Positions 14,072-28,003 of a DNA stretch of 64,000 nucleotides are shown one piece after another; position 1 is the stretch's first letter, and each line of letters starts with the position of its first letter. The notes beneath the pieces were generated by a model. That model was given only the letters and a program-made list of their open reading frames with translations. It did no database searches and was not told where the DNA came from. A program made the translations under genes and the position numbers. The stretch spans positions 31,261,589 through 31,325,588 of the forward strand of contig NC_133221.1 in NCBI RefSeq assembly GCF_040436345.1, written 5' to 3'. Origin of the DNA: Pagrus major (lineage: Eukaryota > Chordata > Actinopteri > Spariformes > Sparidae).

Positions 14072-17000
14072 TCAGATTGTTCGGGGGTTGTATTCGGGCA
14101 GCTTTTTCAGTTTCTCCTGTTCCTGCTCAGTGTCCTGTCTGGCAATAACCAGAGAGTGAGAATAGCCCATCTCCACCTGCAAAAGTAAAAAGATGAACAT
14201 GACACTCCTTTCTTAAGTGAATAAAGTTGTTGCTGATAACCCCACACAGTCAGTGTTGAGTGGGATGTAGTTTGGACTGTTTGTGCTGATATGCAGTAAA
14301 AAAACAAAACAAAAAGAATGGATTAGAATGCGCAGGGGCAAGCACCACTTTTACACTGAAAACGTGAAACTGCCTGCTCATATGGTGGTTCAGCAAGAAC
14401 AACATGGCAACAAATACTGAAGAGTGTGTAGAAACTTGAGGCTGTTATTGTGCCAGCTCCATACAAACAAATGGATAATAAATCTGGATTTAGAGACCTG
14501 CTGCAGAGAGAGAAAGGAGTGGACGGTCTGCTCATTGGCTGTAGCTCATTTTCTGGCTCCCTGACCTGTCTGCGACTCAACCACATATTTGACTTGCTAG
14601 ATATCCAGCTGACGTCAGTGACATGCCTGCTCTGGGTGCTCAGTTCACACATAGTCATCAACCTCTGATCTGGGGCTTTTTGTCAGCCATCTTCAAAAAC
14701 CATTGGCAAGATGAAGATCAGTGCTAAAATTTTAGATTCTGTGAGTCAAAGGCAAGCAAAACACAACAACAACTTTTGTGTTATGTGAGTGAGTTCACAT
14801 ATACAGACTACAGTTGGCTATTTAAGGGCCAGTGTGGAGAGAAAACGGCTGCATTTTCAATTTCAGATGATCGGTGTGGACTCACTAAGTGATGTATGAT
14901 GTATTAGAAGTTCTCTCCTATAGGAGCTGATCAGAGCTTTTGATTGACATGTCCATTTACCTGCTCAATGTAGATTCCATCCAAGGTCTTAACCTCCTGG
15001 GCAGTGGTGGATGATTTGGGTTTGTTGTCTCCATATCCCTGAAGGACAATGTGAGACTGTTAGAACAGCCAACTTATCCGTCACCAGTGTAGTGTAACAG
15101 TACCATTTTTGAATGAAGAACAGTGAATCTTGTAATGACTAAGCCATTACTGAGCTCTCGGGTCTTACCAACTCTCCAAACGTGGGTGACGGTCCCCAGC
15201 TGATCGTACTCTCATCTGCAGCGATAACAATACTGCTCTTCCTGTACAAACACAAACATGAATATGGAATTACAGATGGGGATTGGAAAATGTATAGTCA
15301 TTCGCCAGCCCCTAAAGGACAAACATTTTCCCTCACCAACAGCATATCTGGTGCTGATGAGGGCACATATGTCTTATGTAAACATGCTGTATATTACAGC
15401 GTCTCCTTGTATGTAGGTAGTGTGTGTGCGACAGCCTCAATATCACAGTATGCTTCAAACTGCTTATTTGATGTTCTAACAATGCCTGAAACCCCCCTGA
15501 ATGATATACTTTGTAGAGTAGTGGAGCATACGGGCTTTAGATACATCAATAATCAGATATCTGATCCTTGGTGAGACATCCTTTTAGGGCAAGACAATAA
15601 AATGACCTCCACACAAATCAAAAAACACTCACCATGGCACAGAGAGGCGCTAACAAGTAATGTCACTACTCACCCACATGCCAGACTGCGAATCTTCCAT
15701 CCACACAGATCCTGCACAGCTTTGGGGTACATGGTTGACTCCCTGGAGGTGTTTGTCACCCCCCAGAAGAACAGCCCCCCTGAAAAAACAGCAGGAGATC
15801 AGACATCTACAGGAGCACACATTCAGCATCATTTATTCAATATGTTGCTTAGACTTGACTTCACATTTGGTATTTTGTATTTAGAACATTTGCTTGAACA
15901 TCAGAGTGTGGAACTAACCAGAAGTTGTTCATTTAAGGGTGAAATTGATATGAGTTGATCAGAAGTTGCTAAATGTATTATTAATTAACTCAATTATGAA
16001 CTTGAATCAATAAAATCCAGTCAGATACCCAAATGAGGATTTCCTTTACAACTAGGGTTGGGTACCAAAGTCGGCACTTTTAAAGGGTAATGACCGAATT
16101 ATGTAAGTTCTACCGAGTACCAATTGACATTAAATCAATCTGTGTCAAATTTTGGTCTGTTGCAGATACTAGTTTCAGTGCTCACTCAACCCTATTTCTT
16201 ACCCATCTCACTAACAGCGAAGGAACACTGGTAGCCTGTACAGATCTGACTGGCACCACGTCCAGGAAAGTCAAACAGTTTGACCAGTCGGGGAACCATC
16301 TCGTCCTTCTGCTCCGTGTGACCCAGACGGCCGTAACCACCAAAACCCCAGCTGAACACTCGCTTCTGAGAGTCCAGGACCAGCTAAGCATGCAAGCATA
16401 CGAACACACACACACAAAGTTTAAATACTCAGTGTAAAGGATAATGGCATTTGTTTGTGTGCTTGTGAGCAGGGCTGTACAGTGTGACACTGCGTAATGG
16501 ATGAAGTCACTGCAGTAGCACCCGTTACTGTGTAATTTGAGTTGGTTCTAATGAGAGTGATGAGCATATTTCCTCACCGTATGATTAGCACCACAGCACA
16601 CATCTCGGACCACCACGTTGGGCACAGGCATGACCTGGCCATCCTTGGACTTCTCGATGAAAATGGCGACACGGCGAGGGATGAGCTCACAGTCGAACTC
16701 GATGCGCTGGGCACGAGCTATGAATTTCCCATCACTGTTGTGACCTGCAATGAGATACAAATATATAAAAAAAAATAAAACAGCATGACCTGACCCATAC
16801 TATACTTTTAAGGCTGATACTAATGTTGGTGATGTCTATTTTTTAAACCTGATATTATCAGCTGACATTTGCATTTTTAACATGAAACGTCACATAAAAA
16901 AAGAGCAGTGTAGAAATCAACTTGTCAGCGCTCTCAGTTGGACTGAGAAGAAACTGTTTCCTAATGACCTCACATGAAATGTGCAGGGGCTGGTGGCAAA

Positions 17001-20000
17001 ACATCTCTAATAAGCTTTCTTTGGAAAACTTCACTCAACACACTTAAAACAAAGCTGACATATTAAAAACAACAGATGTGTTTGCACACTGTGAGCGTAC
17101 CCAGTTGTCCGTACTCTGGGCAGCCGAAGGAGTACAGGTTTCCTTTGCAGTCCACCACCATGCTAAACTCTGCACCACAAGCCACCTTCACCAGGGGCTG
17201 GCCATTGTATGAAATCTAGAGGGAGAGACAGAAAGTAGACTGTACATATGGTGCACTAACAGATCACTGTGAAGCCTATGCAAGGTCACAGGGTTGTACT
17301 ATCATCTACTTTTGTGTTACCTCCAAATCACTTTTTGCATTCTTTCTTAACCATATTTGTGACTGTCACCACAACTGGCAATTGGCAATGTCATGTTATG
17401 TAACTCAACCTGTGTGCATCATTAAAGCTAATGTTAAGACACCCAGTCAGGCTAGTAAGTTTGTCATGCATGTAGCTTTGGGTGTTGCTATTGTTGTGGT
17501 GATGACTACAGTTATGGCTGTTAGAGGCTGTGACACATCAGTCCATCATGGATGTTACACTAACTACTTGCAGGGGATGTGAAGTGACATGGTTGTGTTG
17601 GCTGAGTGTTGTTGTGAAGTTACTCCTGATCTCCTGTGCTGTTTGATAACATCTGTGATACTTTATGGAAGCACCACTACTACTAATCTAGCTTCAGTTT
17701 CAGTTTTTAAAATGCAATCTGACAATAGCTTATCGCTGGCAACATTATTAACAGCTACAACCAACCTGAGTAGTATAGATCCACTGGAATCACAAAAGTT
17801 TTTCTTCACAAAAAGAAAACGTTGCCTGGTTGACATTCAGATGGTAGGGTCAGAATTTGGGCTTAACAACATGAAATTATGGATCCATCCTGCCTTGTAT
17901 CAACGTTATCTGATATGCCTGATTCTGACTGCTACACCACCACACTGAGCAGAAATATTGATAATATGTTAAAGTGTGTATCCATATGAAGTGTGTGTTC
18001 CCTGGGTCCACAGTGTGTGCCAGGTGTGACACTGATGTCTTACCGGTGCTGGGCTGAGGACTGCATCAGTCTGGCTGCCTTGGCCAAGCTGGCCCAACTT
18101 GTTCTCACCAAAAGAGTACGCAGTGCCATCCTCTGAGGAGAAAGACTGACGTCAGCAAACACAGCAGCATATACCAACTCTTACATTCTGTCCCCTGTTG
18201 TTTTCAATACATTCAAAATATAGACTAATGAAAAGTCAACTCCACCATTTCTGTCCCAGTGATGACTAATACAATCAAACTCATTTTGTACTGAATTATT
18301 ATGACCCCAGAGTAAAAGCTTGTGCCAATTGGGGATCGGACTGGATATTGACGATTCAAGTAATAATTGACAATTGTTTTTTCTTCCACCAATATTAAAG
18401 GCAATTTTACCAGACAACCAGATCTCAAATGAACTAATAATCTCTAGAATCAATTAATGTGATCAACCAACTACAGGCACCTTTAAATATGAGTGTACGC
18501 TGGACACCATGGGTGGATTGTTGTAAAATCAAGAGATCTTTAATGTGATGTTTTTGTTTTTAATCTTGTGGACATGTTTGTGTTTATATTTTCCTGCTTC
18601 AGCTGGACAATAAACTTATTCCATTCTATATGTGCCATACACATATGTGCATTTCAAGATGTTTTTGGTTGGGCAGCCTATCGGCCCGCTGAGCCCCATA
18701 GAAATATACAATTAGCAAGTGAATTTCAAATCCTTAATTACAAACCAGTTCTGACACATCTCCGTTCTCCTTATGCCTGCTCACAAAACCTTTGCTCTGC
18801 ACTCAGTAAGAGTAGTTAACGTTATGCATATGATTTGGATTGTGATATTAGAAATAATGTTTCACAGAACATGATGCTGTGATATGGTCTCACCAAGAAC
18901 AGACACAGACTTTAAAAAAGGTCCTTACTGATTCACATCTTTTACACAGCTTGCAGACAGGCTGTGTGGTATCCTTTTGGTATCTAGGTAAAACGCATAA
19001 TATCCCCAAATACCCAAAATGTTACTAGTTTATTTGACACTAAGCCTATGTCATCCATGCCGACATTCCACTGGCATGCTGTGGTGCTCCTACTCCCACT
19101 GGCGATTAGATCACCTATCGGCGATCTCAAGTAACCAAGATTTGGCAATAAAGAAACAATCACTCGACCTTTCCACTGAATATGCTGGTTTACATTCCAA
19201 CCAATGACGACATCCGATGATTATAATAACTGTTTGGCTGTGGCAAAAACACAAGCACCCCTGACGATAACTTACAGTGTGGTTCAGCCTACCTGTGAGA
19301 GCCAGGGTGTGATTGCGTCCACAGGCTGCAGCAACAATCACATGATCTGCGAGGGCCTCGATCAGCTTGGGAGCCTCCAGACGTTTGGTGTCACCATGAC
19401 CCAGCTGCCCTTTGTCATTACGACCTGAGCAAGCCACAAACAAAGAACTGCTGATAAGTAACTGCTTCCACTCTCACAAATCTGCATACACGTCCACTTG
19501 GTTACTTAGTTACAGTAAGCAATCAGAGCTGTATTTGCTGGGTATAAACCTGCAGCCTTTGTGGATGTGGCTTACACAATACTTTTAGCAGGAAATCATT
19601 TGCACCCTAATGCAGCATGTTACTTACCCCAGCTCCACAGCTTGCCCTCAGTGGTCATGAGGAGACTGTGTGCAGCACAGGAACCAGACACCACACAGCT
19701 AACCTGGACATCATTCAGACAGCCGTAGCGATGAGGACCCCACAGATTCTGACCCAGGTTGCGGAAAGCAGCTGGAAACATGAAAGACCACACATTAAAA
19801 CACAGCTGGTTTTAAACACATGGTATTGAAAAAGTCCTTAAGTCTCGATGCGTTTGATAACCTTAGTGATCAGATGTGTACAGTCAGCTCATTTATTCAG
19901 TCATGTGAAAGCAGTTTTGTGGCTCTGTGCTCTCTGCTCAGAGTAACTGAACGGGACAGACCTGCTTTACTGACATCTGTCAGCTGAGCTATATAATGTA

Positions 20001-21811
20001 AGAAAGGCCTGGAATATACTTCCAGATGGATGCATACACAGAGATGTAGTACTGTTTATACTACCTTCTGGAGTCTGCATTCCAGGCGTGCACAGATGTA
20101 TACCGAGCTTGTTGTAACGTAGTGACCACACAAAATGGAGATACGTGGATCTCCACATAGAGCCCACGTGTACACCCCCTGATGACAACATTACGTCAAG
20201 TATAATTTCAGCCTAAGTGAACTACAAAAGAATTGCATTTTTTGGTGCTTTGGTACTAAGCACAGTGTCTTACCCCCCTAGAGATGTTTTCTGTGCATCT
20301 CACCCCCCCTTGAGATGGATTTTGTGCCTCTCACCCCCCCTTGAGATGGTTTTTGTGCATCTCCCCCACCCCCCAAGATGGTTTTTGTCCATGCAGCTGC
20401 TCCTGCTGACACCCCCAACCTCCCCCTCAAATCTCAACAAAGCAGATTTATCAGTGTGTACCAGAGAAGTGCGGCAGAGACTGAACCACACAGTGCACAG
20501 CCTGCCCAAGGCATCAGTGGACCAGCTGCAGGGGGGCAGCACAGAACATGCATACATATGAAAAGACATTACTGTCACAGTAAATTAATGGGATCTGACT
20601 GTGATTAACACATATGTGGCCTGTGCATCCCAAACAAAGAGACACAGGTACATCTAATGTGTGGTCATTTCATTCTCTACTGCTGACACACTAGAAAACC
20701 TGATCAATCTTTTATTGATTCTGTCTGGCTGAAAAACCGTCTACATCTGATCTACACTCCACTCAGGGCTCAAAGAAAACCTCCAATTGTGTCCTATAAC
20801 TTAAGACAGGTACCACCAAAAAGCTCATAATAGGAGGTCAACATTTATTACACTGCATCACAACTTTAGTGACGACCACATTCTGATTGAGATCGTACAG
20901 GTGTATCACATTCTGTCATGAATTTTGAAATCATATGGGCATAAAATTGAAATGACTTATGATAATCATGTTATTGTGATAGTTCATATACTAATTAAGC
21001 ACGGAAATCATAAATTAAGATGCATCAGCTGATAAAAAGGGAACGTCAACAGACACAGCTATCCATCCTACTCTAAACATGACCCAGCTACTTGACATAA
21101 AAAATATTCTACCTTGTTGTTTAGGCACCTCCTTTCTTCCAATCAAATCCCAGTTGGTTGCTCCAAAGATGAGTAGTTGACCTTTTACCTTTGGGCACTC
21201 AAGTTTCTGTAGAAAGGACAAAATGAAGTCAATGACAATAATAATAATAATAATATTTTTTTTTATAAAGCAAATATATCCACAACAGCTGGATCACAGA
21301 ATGTGTGATTTGGAAGGAACATTCTTACATTGGGGACACTTATTTGACACAATATTTCATCAGAAAGCTGATAACAGATAAAGAAAATGTAATTCCATGT
21401 CAACTTTCAGGATATCCTACACGACATTAAAAAACTGGCTGACTTGCTGGCTGACATTTATTGTACTGAAGTAATAATTCAATATTCTGAATTGTAACTG
21501 ACAAAATCACGAGACCCATGAGAAGATATCAATTAAAGAAAGATTTTAAACAGACACACTTCGGACAGTATTCTGAAGAGACAGAAAAAACTATTTGTTT
21601 TCAAACCCACTATTTTCTCTTTGACGTCATCTGCCACAGTAACAGGCTGGAGACCAGACTTGGTGGAAGGCTTGCCAGATTTCTTGTTGTTCTCCTGCTC
21701 AAAGTCAAATTCATCATCGCTGCTGAAGTCCCTCTCTTTCCTTTTGCCGCTGACCCTCTTCTTTTTCATCCCTCCGTTACCTGAGACATCTGTCACCTTC
21801 TTACGTGGCAT
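14072..21811 (-). CDS. rcc2: Regulator of chromosome condensation 2 (RCC2/TD-60)
   Basis: RCC2 is an RCC1-fold beta-propeller protein of centromeres and the midzone that acts with the chromosomal passenger complex and binds Rac1/RalA. Twelve coding exons on minus: 21611-21811, 21113-21206, 19628-19771, 19293-19424, 18044-18132, 17101-17215, 16578-16744, 16203-16383, 15674-15779, 15169-15241, 14961-15038 and 14072-14176. They total 1485 bases, giving 494 aa (human 522), all with GT-AG borders. The N-terminus MPRKKVTD is basic, then acidic (SSDDEFDFE), and is shorter than in mammals. RCC1-type repeats follow: GQLLIFGATNWDLIGR, GQNLWGPHRYGCL, GKLWSWG, GQLGHGDTKR, ACGRNHTLAL, SFGENKLGQLG, YSFGCPEYGQLG, RVFSWGFGGYGRLGH, GLFFWGVTNTSRESTMYPKA, SWGPSPTFGELGYGD, MGYSHSLVIAR. 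It ends LPEYNPRTI. The ATG exon begins at 21825 after an acceptor; an upstream non-coding exon is expected. Confidence 0.96.
20272..20390. repeat. Short minisatellite in an rcc2 intron
   Basis: About four imperfect copies of a 31-36-bp unit consisting of a C-run followed by TTGAGATGG(T)TTTTGTGCATCTC. It lies in the intron between rcc2 coding exons 2 and 3. Confidence 0.75.
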
Positions 21812-23100
21812 TTTTCAATCAGAAGCTGTTTGTGTGGGAAAGAGACAGTGATCAGTTTATACAGGATGTAACAATTACTTGTAACTAAAACTAACTGTAC
21901 TTGAACTCAACACAATGAAACTAATACTCTAAGGAGATACTGGGCCACAGCAAGGAGAAATACTGTGAGCAAATAGATATTACATAAAGCATGACAAAAT
22001 ATAATGCTGTGATAGTTAACTTAGGATGCAGGTCTACACAGTATCAATTACAGGAGCATTCATGTTTGAAGAACACAAAACACACGAAGGATACGAGACA
22101 ATCAAAGATAAAAAAAAATAACGTATGGCACAATGAAGATGCTCCACATGGGAAAGAAAGCTAATATAACACACGTAACACATCAAATACTGCAGACACC
22201 AACGATTACAAGTCATGAACGGGCTGTGGAAGAATGGACATTGGCTACACAATAACTTCCACACTTCTGCTTTTCGTTAACTTTACGAAATTCAACAAGT
22301 AAACAAAGTAAAAAAAGACTTTACTGCCTGTAAACACACACATACTTAGCGCTACCGACCAGAACACTGTATGTGTCTTTAAACGGCTTGAACTAAGCTA
22401 AACTAAGCAAGTTTATTATAAGCTGAAGTGACATTAGCCCTGGTTGCCTCTATTGTCTAGAACCGGCAATTAAATGAAAATTGCCCTGTTGTCTTAAATG
22501 AGAATCTTCAATGGCAGTTTAGTCAGTAACCAATGGAAAGAAACCAGAAACCAAACGGCAAACTAAAGCGTGTACCGGTGTCCGTCTGGTAGCAAGCTGC
22601 TAGCATCATTAGGCTAAGCAGCTAACCACTGTCGTTCTTTGTTCACATAATGGTTGGGTAGCAAGCTAGCTGACGTGCTAACGCTCAACTTGTAAAGTTA
22701 CAGAGCTAGCTGCTAAACAAACGAGCCACATAGAGTCGGTATGCTACACAGAAGTGGATAACTCTATCGAACCCAGAATGAAATAAGTTGAATGATTAGT
22801 GTAAAATTAGCTAAATAGCTGGCAGATAGTCTTCATTAAGCTAACGTTACCTCGCTACTGTAAGCTAACAGGAATCTAAATAAAGACACGTTACATGAAA
22901 CGATGCTACAATACAAACTTTTGAATTATTTTCTTCATTGGATACGCTTTACGTGTAGCATACGTACAGCCTTTGTGATTTCGAAAAAATGTTATTTGTA
23001 ATTCGATAAAGCTAACAATAAATAAATGTACCGGTGATTTCCTGATTCAGCAGCTCTCTGCCCGTCTCTGGTTTGATTGATTTGAACAAAAGAAGCTGCA
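21812..23100 (-). promoter_or_regulatory. rcc2 5' UTR, first intron and promoter region
   Basis: The ATG exon extends to an acceptor at 21826-21827 (minus strand CACAAACAG|CTTCTG). Upstream, two candidate donors for a non-coding first exon are seen: GAG|GTAACG near 22851 and CCG|GTACAT near 23031. A GCTAGC/GTTAGC-rich stretch at 22590-22870 lies between them, of the kind common around teleost promoters. The true start site cannot be fixed from sequence alone. Confidence 0.4.
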
Positions 23101-24697
23101 GTCTGCTTTTACACCACGTGGTTTGCATTAAGTATTCATACAGGAAACCAGGCACTCACTAATACACACAAGTGAGCGCAGACATACTGAGGCTGTGACG
23201 CAAAGACAGGCAGCTGACCGTGTCTACAGTGGAGTGGAAAACAACTGACAACACTTCATCTCAACCTTGAAGGATTCTCAGGTAGAAACTTGCCTTTAAA
23301 ATATTCTGGAAGTGAATTACAGGTAAAACAAAAAAAAAGTGGGTCAAATCAGTGTGTCTGACTGTCAGAAGACCAGCATGGAGCTTCAATATGAATGGAA
23401 ACCCCAAACCTCGTTGTCCTTCATATTAATCCAACTCTGAACGTTTGTAAAGCAGAAACTTGCCCCATAAAACCTCCTGGCAGTGAATTAAACATTGACC
23501 TACTAAAAATCACTTACCACAGATACTGATTGCCACAGGCTGTCAAATAACTCATGATTAAAGGAAAGCTATGGAGCTACTCTAGTAGTTCCAGTGAAAC
23601 TGTGTGTACACTGTTACAAATGAATGTGCTGCTGCCTGCATCTAAATATATGACGTCCAGTACTGAGTATAGTCCTTTAGTGCATCGTCCTGTGAACGCC
23701 ACAGGGTGGTACCGGCAAAACATAAGCTGCAAGAGGACTACACTGTCCCTCTGACCACGAGCCATCGTCTCACACAGTGGTGGACTCAGGATGTTTGAGG
23801 GGCAGAGGGGCACCAGCTGTATGTGGTGGGGCACTAGAGCGCAGAAAGTACCCTTGAGGGCGCGTCACCACGTTTTTGTCCAGTGGAAGGACACCCTAGA
23901 GGGCAACGTCTTTTTTCTACCATATATTTTATCTACTTTTGCAGCGTTTTTAAGAACATGGGGGCACCAGTGATCTCACATCACATCTGCTATTCAACTC
24001 GCTCCTTCAGGATGCGGCTGAAACACGTGGACTGTCGTTCGTGAACATCTTGATATTGATTTGGGGACAATCACATGGCTTTTGAAAATTCAGTCAGATT
24101 ATATTTATTGTTTGTCTGGCATACGCAAAAAGTTATTGACCATGAATCTCACTAGTATAACGTTAACTTAAAGGTTTGATGAGCTACGTGGACTAGTTTA
24201 TCATCTGTTGCTATTAAGTCATATCTAAAGTTTGTCCGATTTTCTGGAGTAGTAAATGTTTCCATTGTATAAGAACCTTATGCAATCATAAATAAACCTC
24301 CAGCTATTAGTCAAGGTATTGCCAGGGAAACAGTGTAAATGATTGTGGAAAACTGATGGTATAATGATATAATTTGATGGTAAAACACATGACAATATAA
24401 ATGCCTGACGAGCTGTCCATTATCAGGAATGAATGGACTCTGTGGAGGCAACCATTCTGACCACTTTGTCCATTCATTTCTGATAATAGACACCTCAACC
24501 TCTGCATGTATCTCCCTATCAGATGGTCAAAATGAAGATTTAGTGTGTGTATAGGCTATGAAATTAAACTTAAACCAAACCATATAATCCATTATATTCA
24601 TTCAACTTTTCATACATTTTTTTCAGGCAGTCAATATAATGCGTTGATTTTGATTAATTAATTATAGAAAAAATAACACGTTAAAAAAAATAACGCA
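23101..24697. other. Intergenic region upstream of rcc2
   Basis: No gene is recognised. Near 24630-24700 a piece rich in TTAATTAATT, AACACGTTAA and AATAACGCAT resembles a widespread teleost repeat; a similar piece with GCGTTAGCGCGTTATT occurs near 63600. It abuts the truncated LINE that follows. Confidence 0.4.
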
Positions 24698-25608
24698 TCC
24701 GATGAGACGGTGATAAAGGAGTTAAAACAACATTTAAAGGAATACTTTCAAATAAATGACCATGGTGAAGTTTCACCGTCAATTCTATGGGAAGGTGGGA
24801 AAGCAGTTTTAAGAGGGAAAATAACAGAAATGTCATCAAGGGTGAGGAAAGCTCGGTTGAAGCAACAAGAAATCCTAGAGAATAAAATTAGAGAACTAGA
24901 GTCAGAACATAAGAAAACATCGGACAACTCCACATTCCTTGAATTGAAGAAAATCAGGTGTAAATAAATGAACTACTAACGTATAAAGCAGAAGGTGCCC
25001 TACGTTTTACAAATCAAAGATACTATGAGTTGGGACATAGAGGGAGCCGGCTATTATCATTTCAACTTAGAAACAAGTAGGATAATTCAAAAAATAAGAC
25101 ATCCTAACTCTAATCAAAATATGGTGAAGCCAACAGAGATAGCGAATCTTTATGTTGACTCAGAGTCTGAATTCATAGAAAATAAAACACAGGAGACATC
25201 TAACACTATTAAAGCCCTTAAAAATAATAAATCCCCTGGTATGGATGAGTTCTCAGAAGAATTTTATAAATGCTTTGCGGAAGAAGTTACACCGGTATTA
25301 TTTAAAGTATTTCACTATGCCCTCTCATCAGGTGGTCCACCACTAACCTGGTCAGAAGCCATATATAAGTTATATATAAATTCCTATATAAGGAAGGAAA
25401 AGACACAAATACATGTGAAGGATATAGACCTGTTAGTTTGCTCTGTAACAACTTAAAGATATTAACAAACATCTTGGCACAGAGGATGCAGAGATATAAA
25501 TCAAAATGAATCAAACTGGATCAAACAGGGTTTATCCCGGGGAGACAAGATGCTAACAATATTAGAGGAACATTAAATCTTCTATCTTGTACTGAAAACA
25601 ATCGACAG
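24698..25608 (+). mobile_element. L1-type LINE, 5' part (5'-truncated)
   Basis: The linker and start of the RT domain of an L1-type ORF2 are on the plus strand. Lysine/glutamate-rich linker (KELKQHLKEYFQ, then LEN.IRELESEHK), then NNKSPGMDEFSEEFYK at about 25210-25270, QTGFIPGRQ-like sequence near 25520, and a reading ending ENNRQ exactly at 25608. Several stops and frameshifts are present. The ORF resumes at 28004 beyond an inserted element. No 5' UTR or endonuclease domain is present, so the copy is 5'-truncated, as is typical of target-primed integration. Confidence 0.85.
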
Positions 25609-27999
25609 TGTAGGAACCTCTGTCCATCGCCTCTGCATTAAATTGAGGCCTGTTGTTTCTTGTTAACCCTTTCATCTGGATAAAGAAGATTTACATGAAG
25701 GAGGCGCCTTTCAGGCACATCTTATCTCCTGGCAGAGAGGACAGTGCCTCTCTGGACCATAAAGACTTCAAATGAGGACAGTTGTAATTAATTTACAACC
25801 AAAGCCTTTGGATGAACTTACTCTCCCATTTCTGAACTCTCTCTCTCCCCTTTTGAACAGATAAAACTCTTCCCACAGGTCATGTGAGTCCTGTGACAGT
25901 TCACCAGGAGGGACGAACCAATGTCATCAGAGGATGTGTTAATACAATGTCTTTACATTTGCAGATTAAGTAACACGCCTGATCACTTTCTACCTATTTC
26001 TCTCTCTGTCTCTATGACTTCTGATCCACAAACATTCACAGAGTGGACATCGGACACCTTCTGACGTGTTTTTCTATGCTGTTACTCTGTCTTCTTTAAA
26101 TTTATGACACATCTGGATGCTATCTGCTCGCATTCCAAACCAAATGGTCTCTGTATTCTTCCAGATTTCAGACCATTTCTAATTAACCATTAAGTCAGTA
26201 TCTCACAATCTTATTTCTTACATATTAAGAAACAGTAAGAGAAGCTCATAAAATTGATCTTTCTCCCGTTTCTCTACGATTAAGATTGACTGAAATCAAA
26301 TTTTAATGTTTAATCTGTACTGTGTTCGGTGGAACCACAGCACCTCCTGATGGTGAGTCCTGATACAGTTGGACAAGAAATATTCTGTTTAATATGTTCA
26401 TGGTTATAACCAGTAAATGACTCTGATATGTCTTTGTTTTAACAAGTATTAAGCTGAATATGTATAATTAATGTTTAATCACGTCATAATCCTTGTCATG
26501 ATAGACAAAGTACATCTATTGAGCCATGGTGAGAAACTGAGAAGGTGAAGCACGGTTTAGTTCAGTGGGTTTCTGTGAATCTTAACACCTCCACTAAATC
26601 TTGGAGATAAAAGCCGGTAAGCCCCGCCTAGACACGCCTCGATTTGCAAGTAATAAAACGGAGAGATCACGTCTCTCGGTTCAGTTTTGTTTAGTTTTGT
26701 TTAGTTTTTAAAAGTTTTTAGTTTTTAGTTTTTTTTAGTTTTTGTTTAGTTTTGTTTACAGGTTTAGGTTTAGTTTAGTTTTTGTTTTGTTTTTAAAAGT
26801 TTTGTTTAAGTTTTTCTTTTGTAACTTATTTTGAAGCTCTTCACTTTACTTTGAAACACGCTCCAAGACAGCGATCTCATCAGAAGTGCTCACGCGTTGA
26901 TTTTTCTCATTTTATATTTTTCGCAGTATTGATTAGCTTCTTTTATTAAGTTTGTACCAGAACAAAGTTCTGTTTTAATTTGTTTTATACCGTTAAGTAT
27001 CGTAACTCGCTTTTGAAGAAGTAAACTTAATTTAGATTACCTTGCATTAACTAACAACGGAAGACCCGCCTGATCAACGTATCCTCCTCAGTTATTTTAT
27101 TCAAGAAGTTAAATCTAGTTTACAAAGTCAGAGCCTGAAAACCACTCGAAGAAACGAAGAAGAACATCTTTATCACAATCATCATCACGACTACAGCAAC
27201 TTGCTGTGTCCGAGACCGTGCAAGCGGTTCTCCAACGAAAGACAGACTCTTTGACAAGCCCCCAGCGCTCGCTAGCGGTATCATCCCGCTGGGCATTGAG
27301 CCAAGATCTGCACCGGATCGGTACGGGACCAGCTGCCCTCTTCCTAAGACAAAGGACCGAGGTGCCCAACCGACTGATACCGGACGAGCTGACCCCGGCC
27401 ATCGGACCGCCAGCTAGAGTCGCAAATCACCCGAGGGAATCCGCTGCCGCGGCCCCGCAACTCGGCTGAGAAAGTAGGCTCTCCATCACTCACAACAGCT
27501 GGATTCACACATGATACATGAGATGGTATATGGCTCTGGTTCTGATCTTTTAGCTTAAGAGAAATTCGGTTAGGGTCTCGTTAGTATTAAAAATTACTAC
27601 CGTAATATTTAAATGCTTCAACCTAACCCATAATCTCACCATCAGCCCATATTCCACTAATAACCCATGACCTAGTTATTTCACATTTCCTGTTACCTGT
27701 GTTATTCATTTAAATTGCCATTTCATTTATTTAACCTGAATTATTTAGTCAATAAACATATTTAACCGCATATCGTTGTCTGTGCAGGTTTGTTTTTAAT
27801 GTGGAGAACCGATGGATATGTGTAGAATCTCACTGCTTCATATATGAGATGAATAAATTGATCTGAAATTGATTAGAATTGATACAAGTTAAACTTGTCC
27901 AGTCGAATTTGATTAATTACCTCCGGATTATTCAAATAGACAAAATAACGGAGGTGGTGCCCCATTAACGAGTGTTTTATTATTAGTGTATCTCCTACA
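25609..27999. mobile_element. LTR-like insertion (candidate solo LTR) with 4-bp target duplication
   Basis: The insert is 2391 bp, begins TGTAGGA and ends TCCTACA (a 7-bp inverted repeat with TG...CA ends), and is flanked by ACAG at 25605-25608 and 28000-28003. Removing it with one ACAG copy leaves the host LINE frame continuous, which fixes the borders. TG...CA ends plus a 4-bp duplication are LTR-retroelement hallmarks. No gag/pol/env reading, second LTR or polypurine tract is seen, so a solo LTR or a non-autonomous LTR element is the best fit. Inside are TATA-like boxes (GATAAAAG near 26605 and TAATAAAA near 26651), a T-rich TTTAGTTTTG repeat (26690-26800), a CpG-richer block (27100-27470) and AATAAA at about 27750. 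The short open frames in the CpG block have no recognised family. The family is unassigned, and the length is large for an LTR. Confidence 0.7.
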
Positions 28000-28003
28000 A
28001 CAG

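Noticed and set aside
27115-27469. 95-aa and 87-aa frames in the CpG-richer block of the LTR-like element
   Set aside because: They overlap on opposite strands, have no recognised motif, and can be explained by high GC content and fewer stops.
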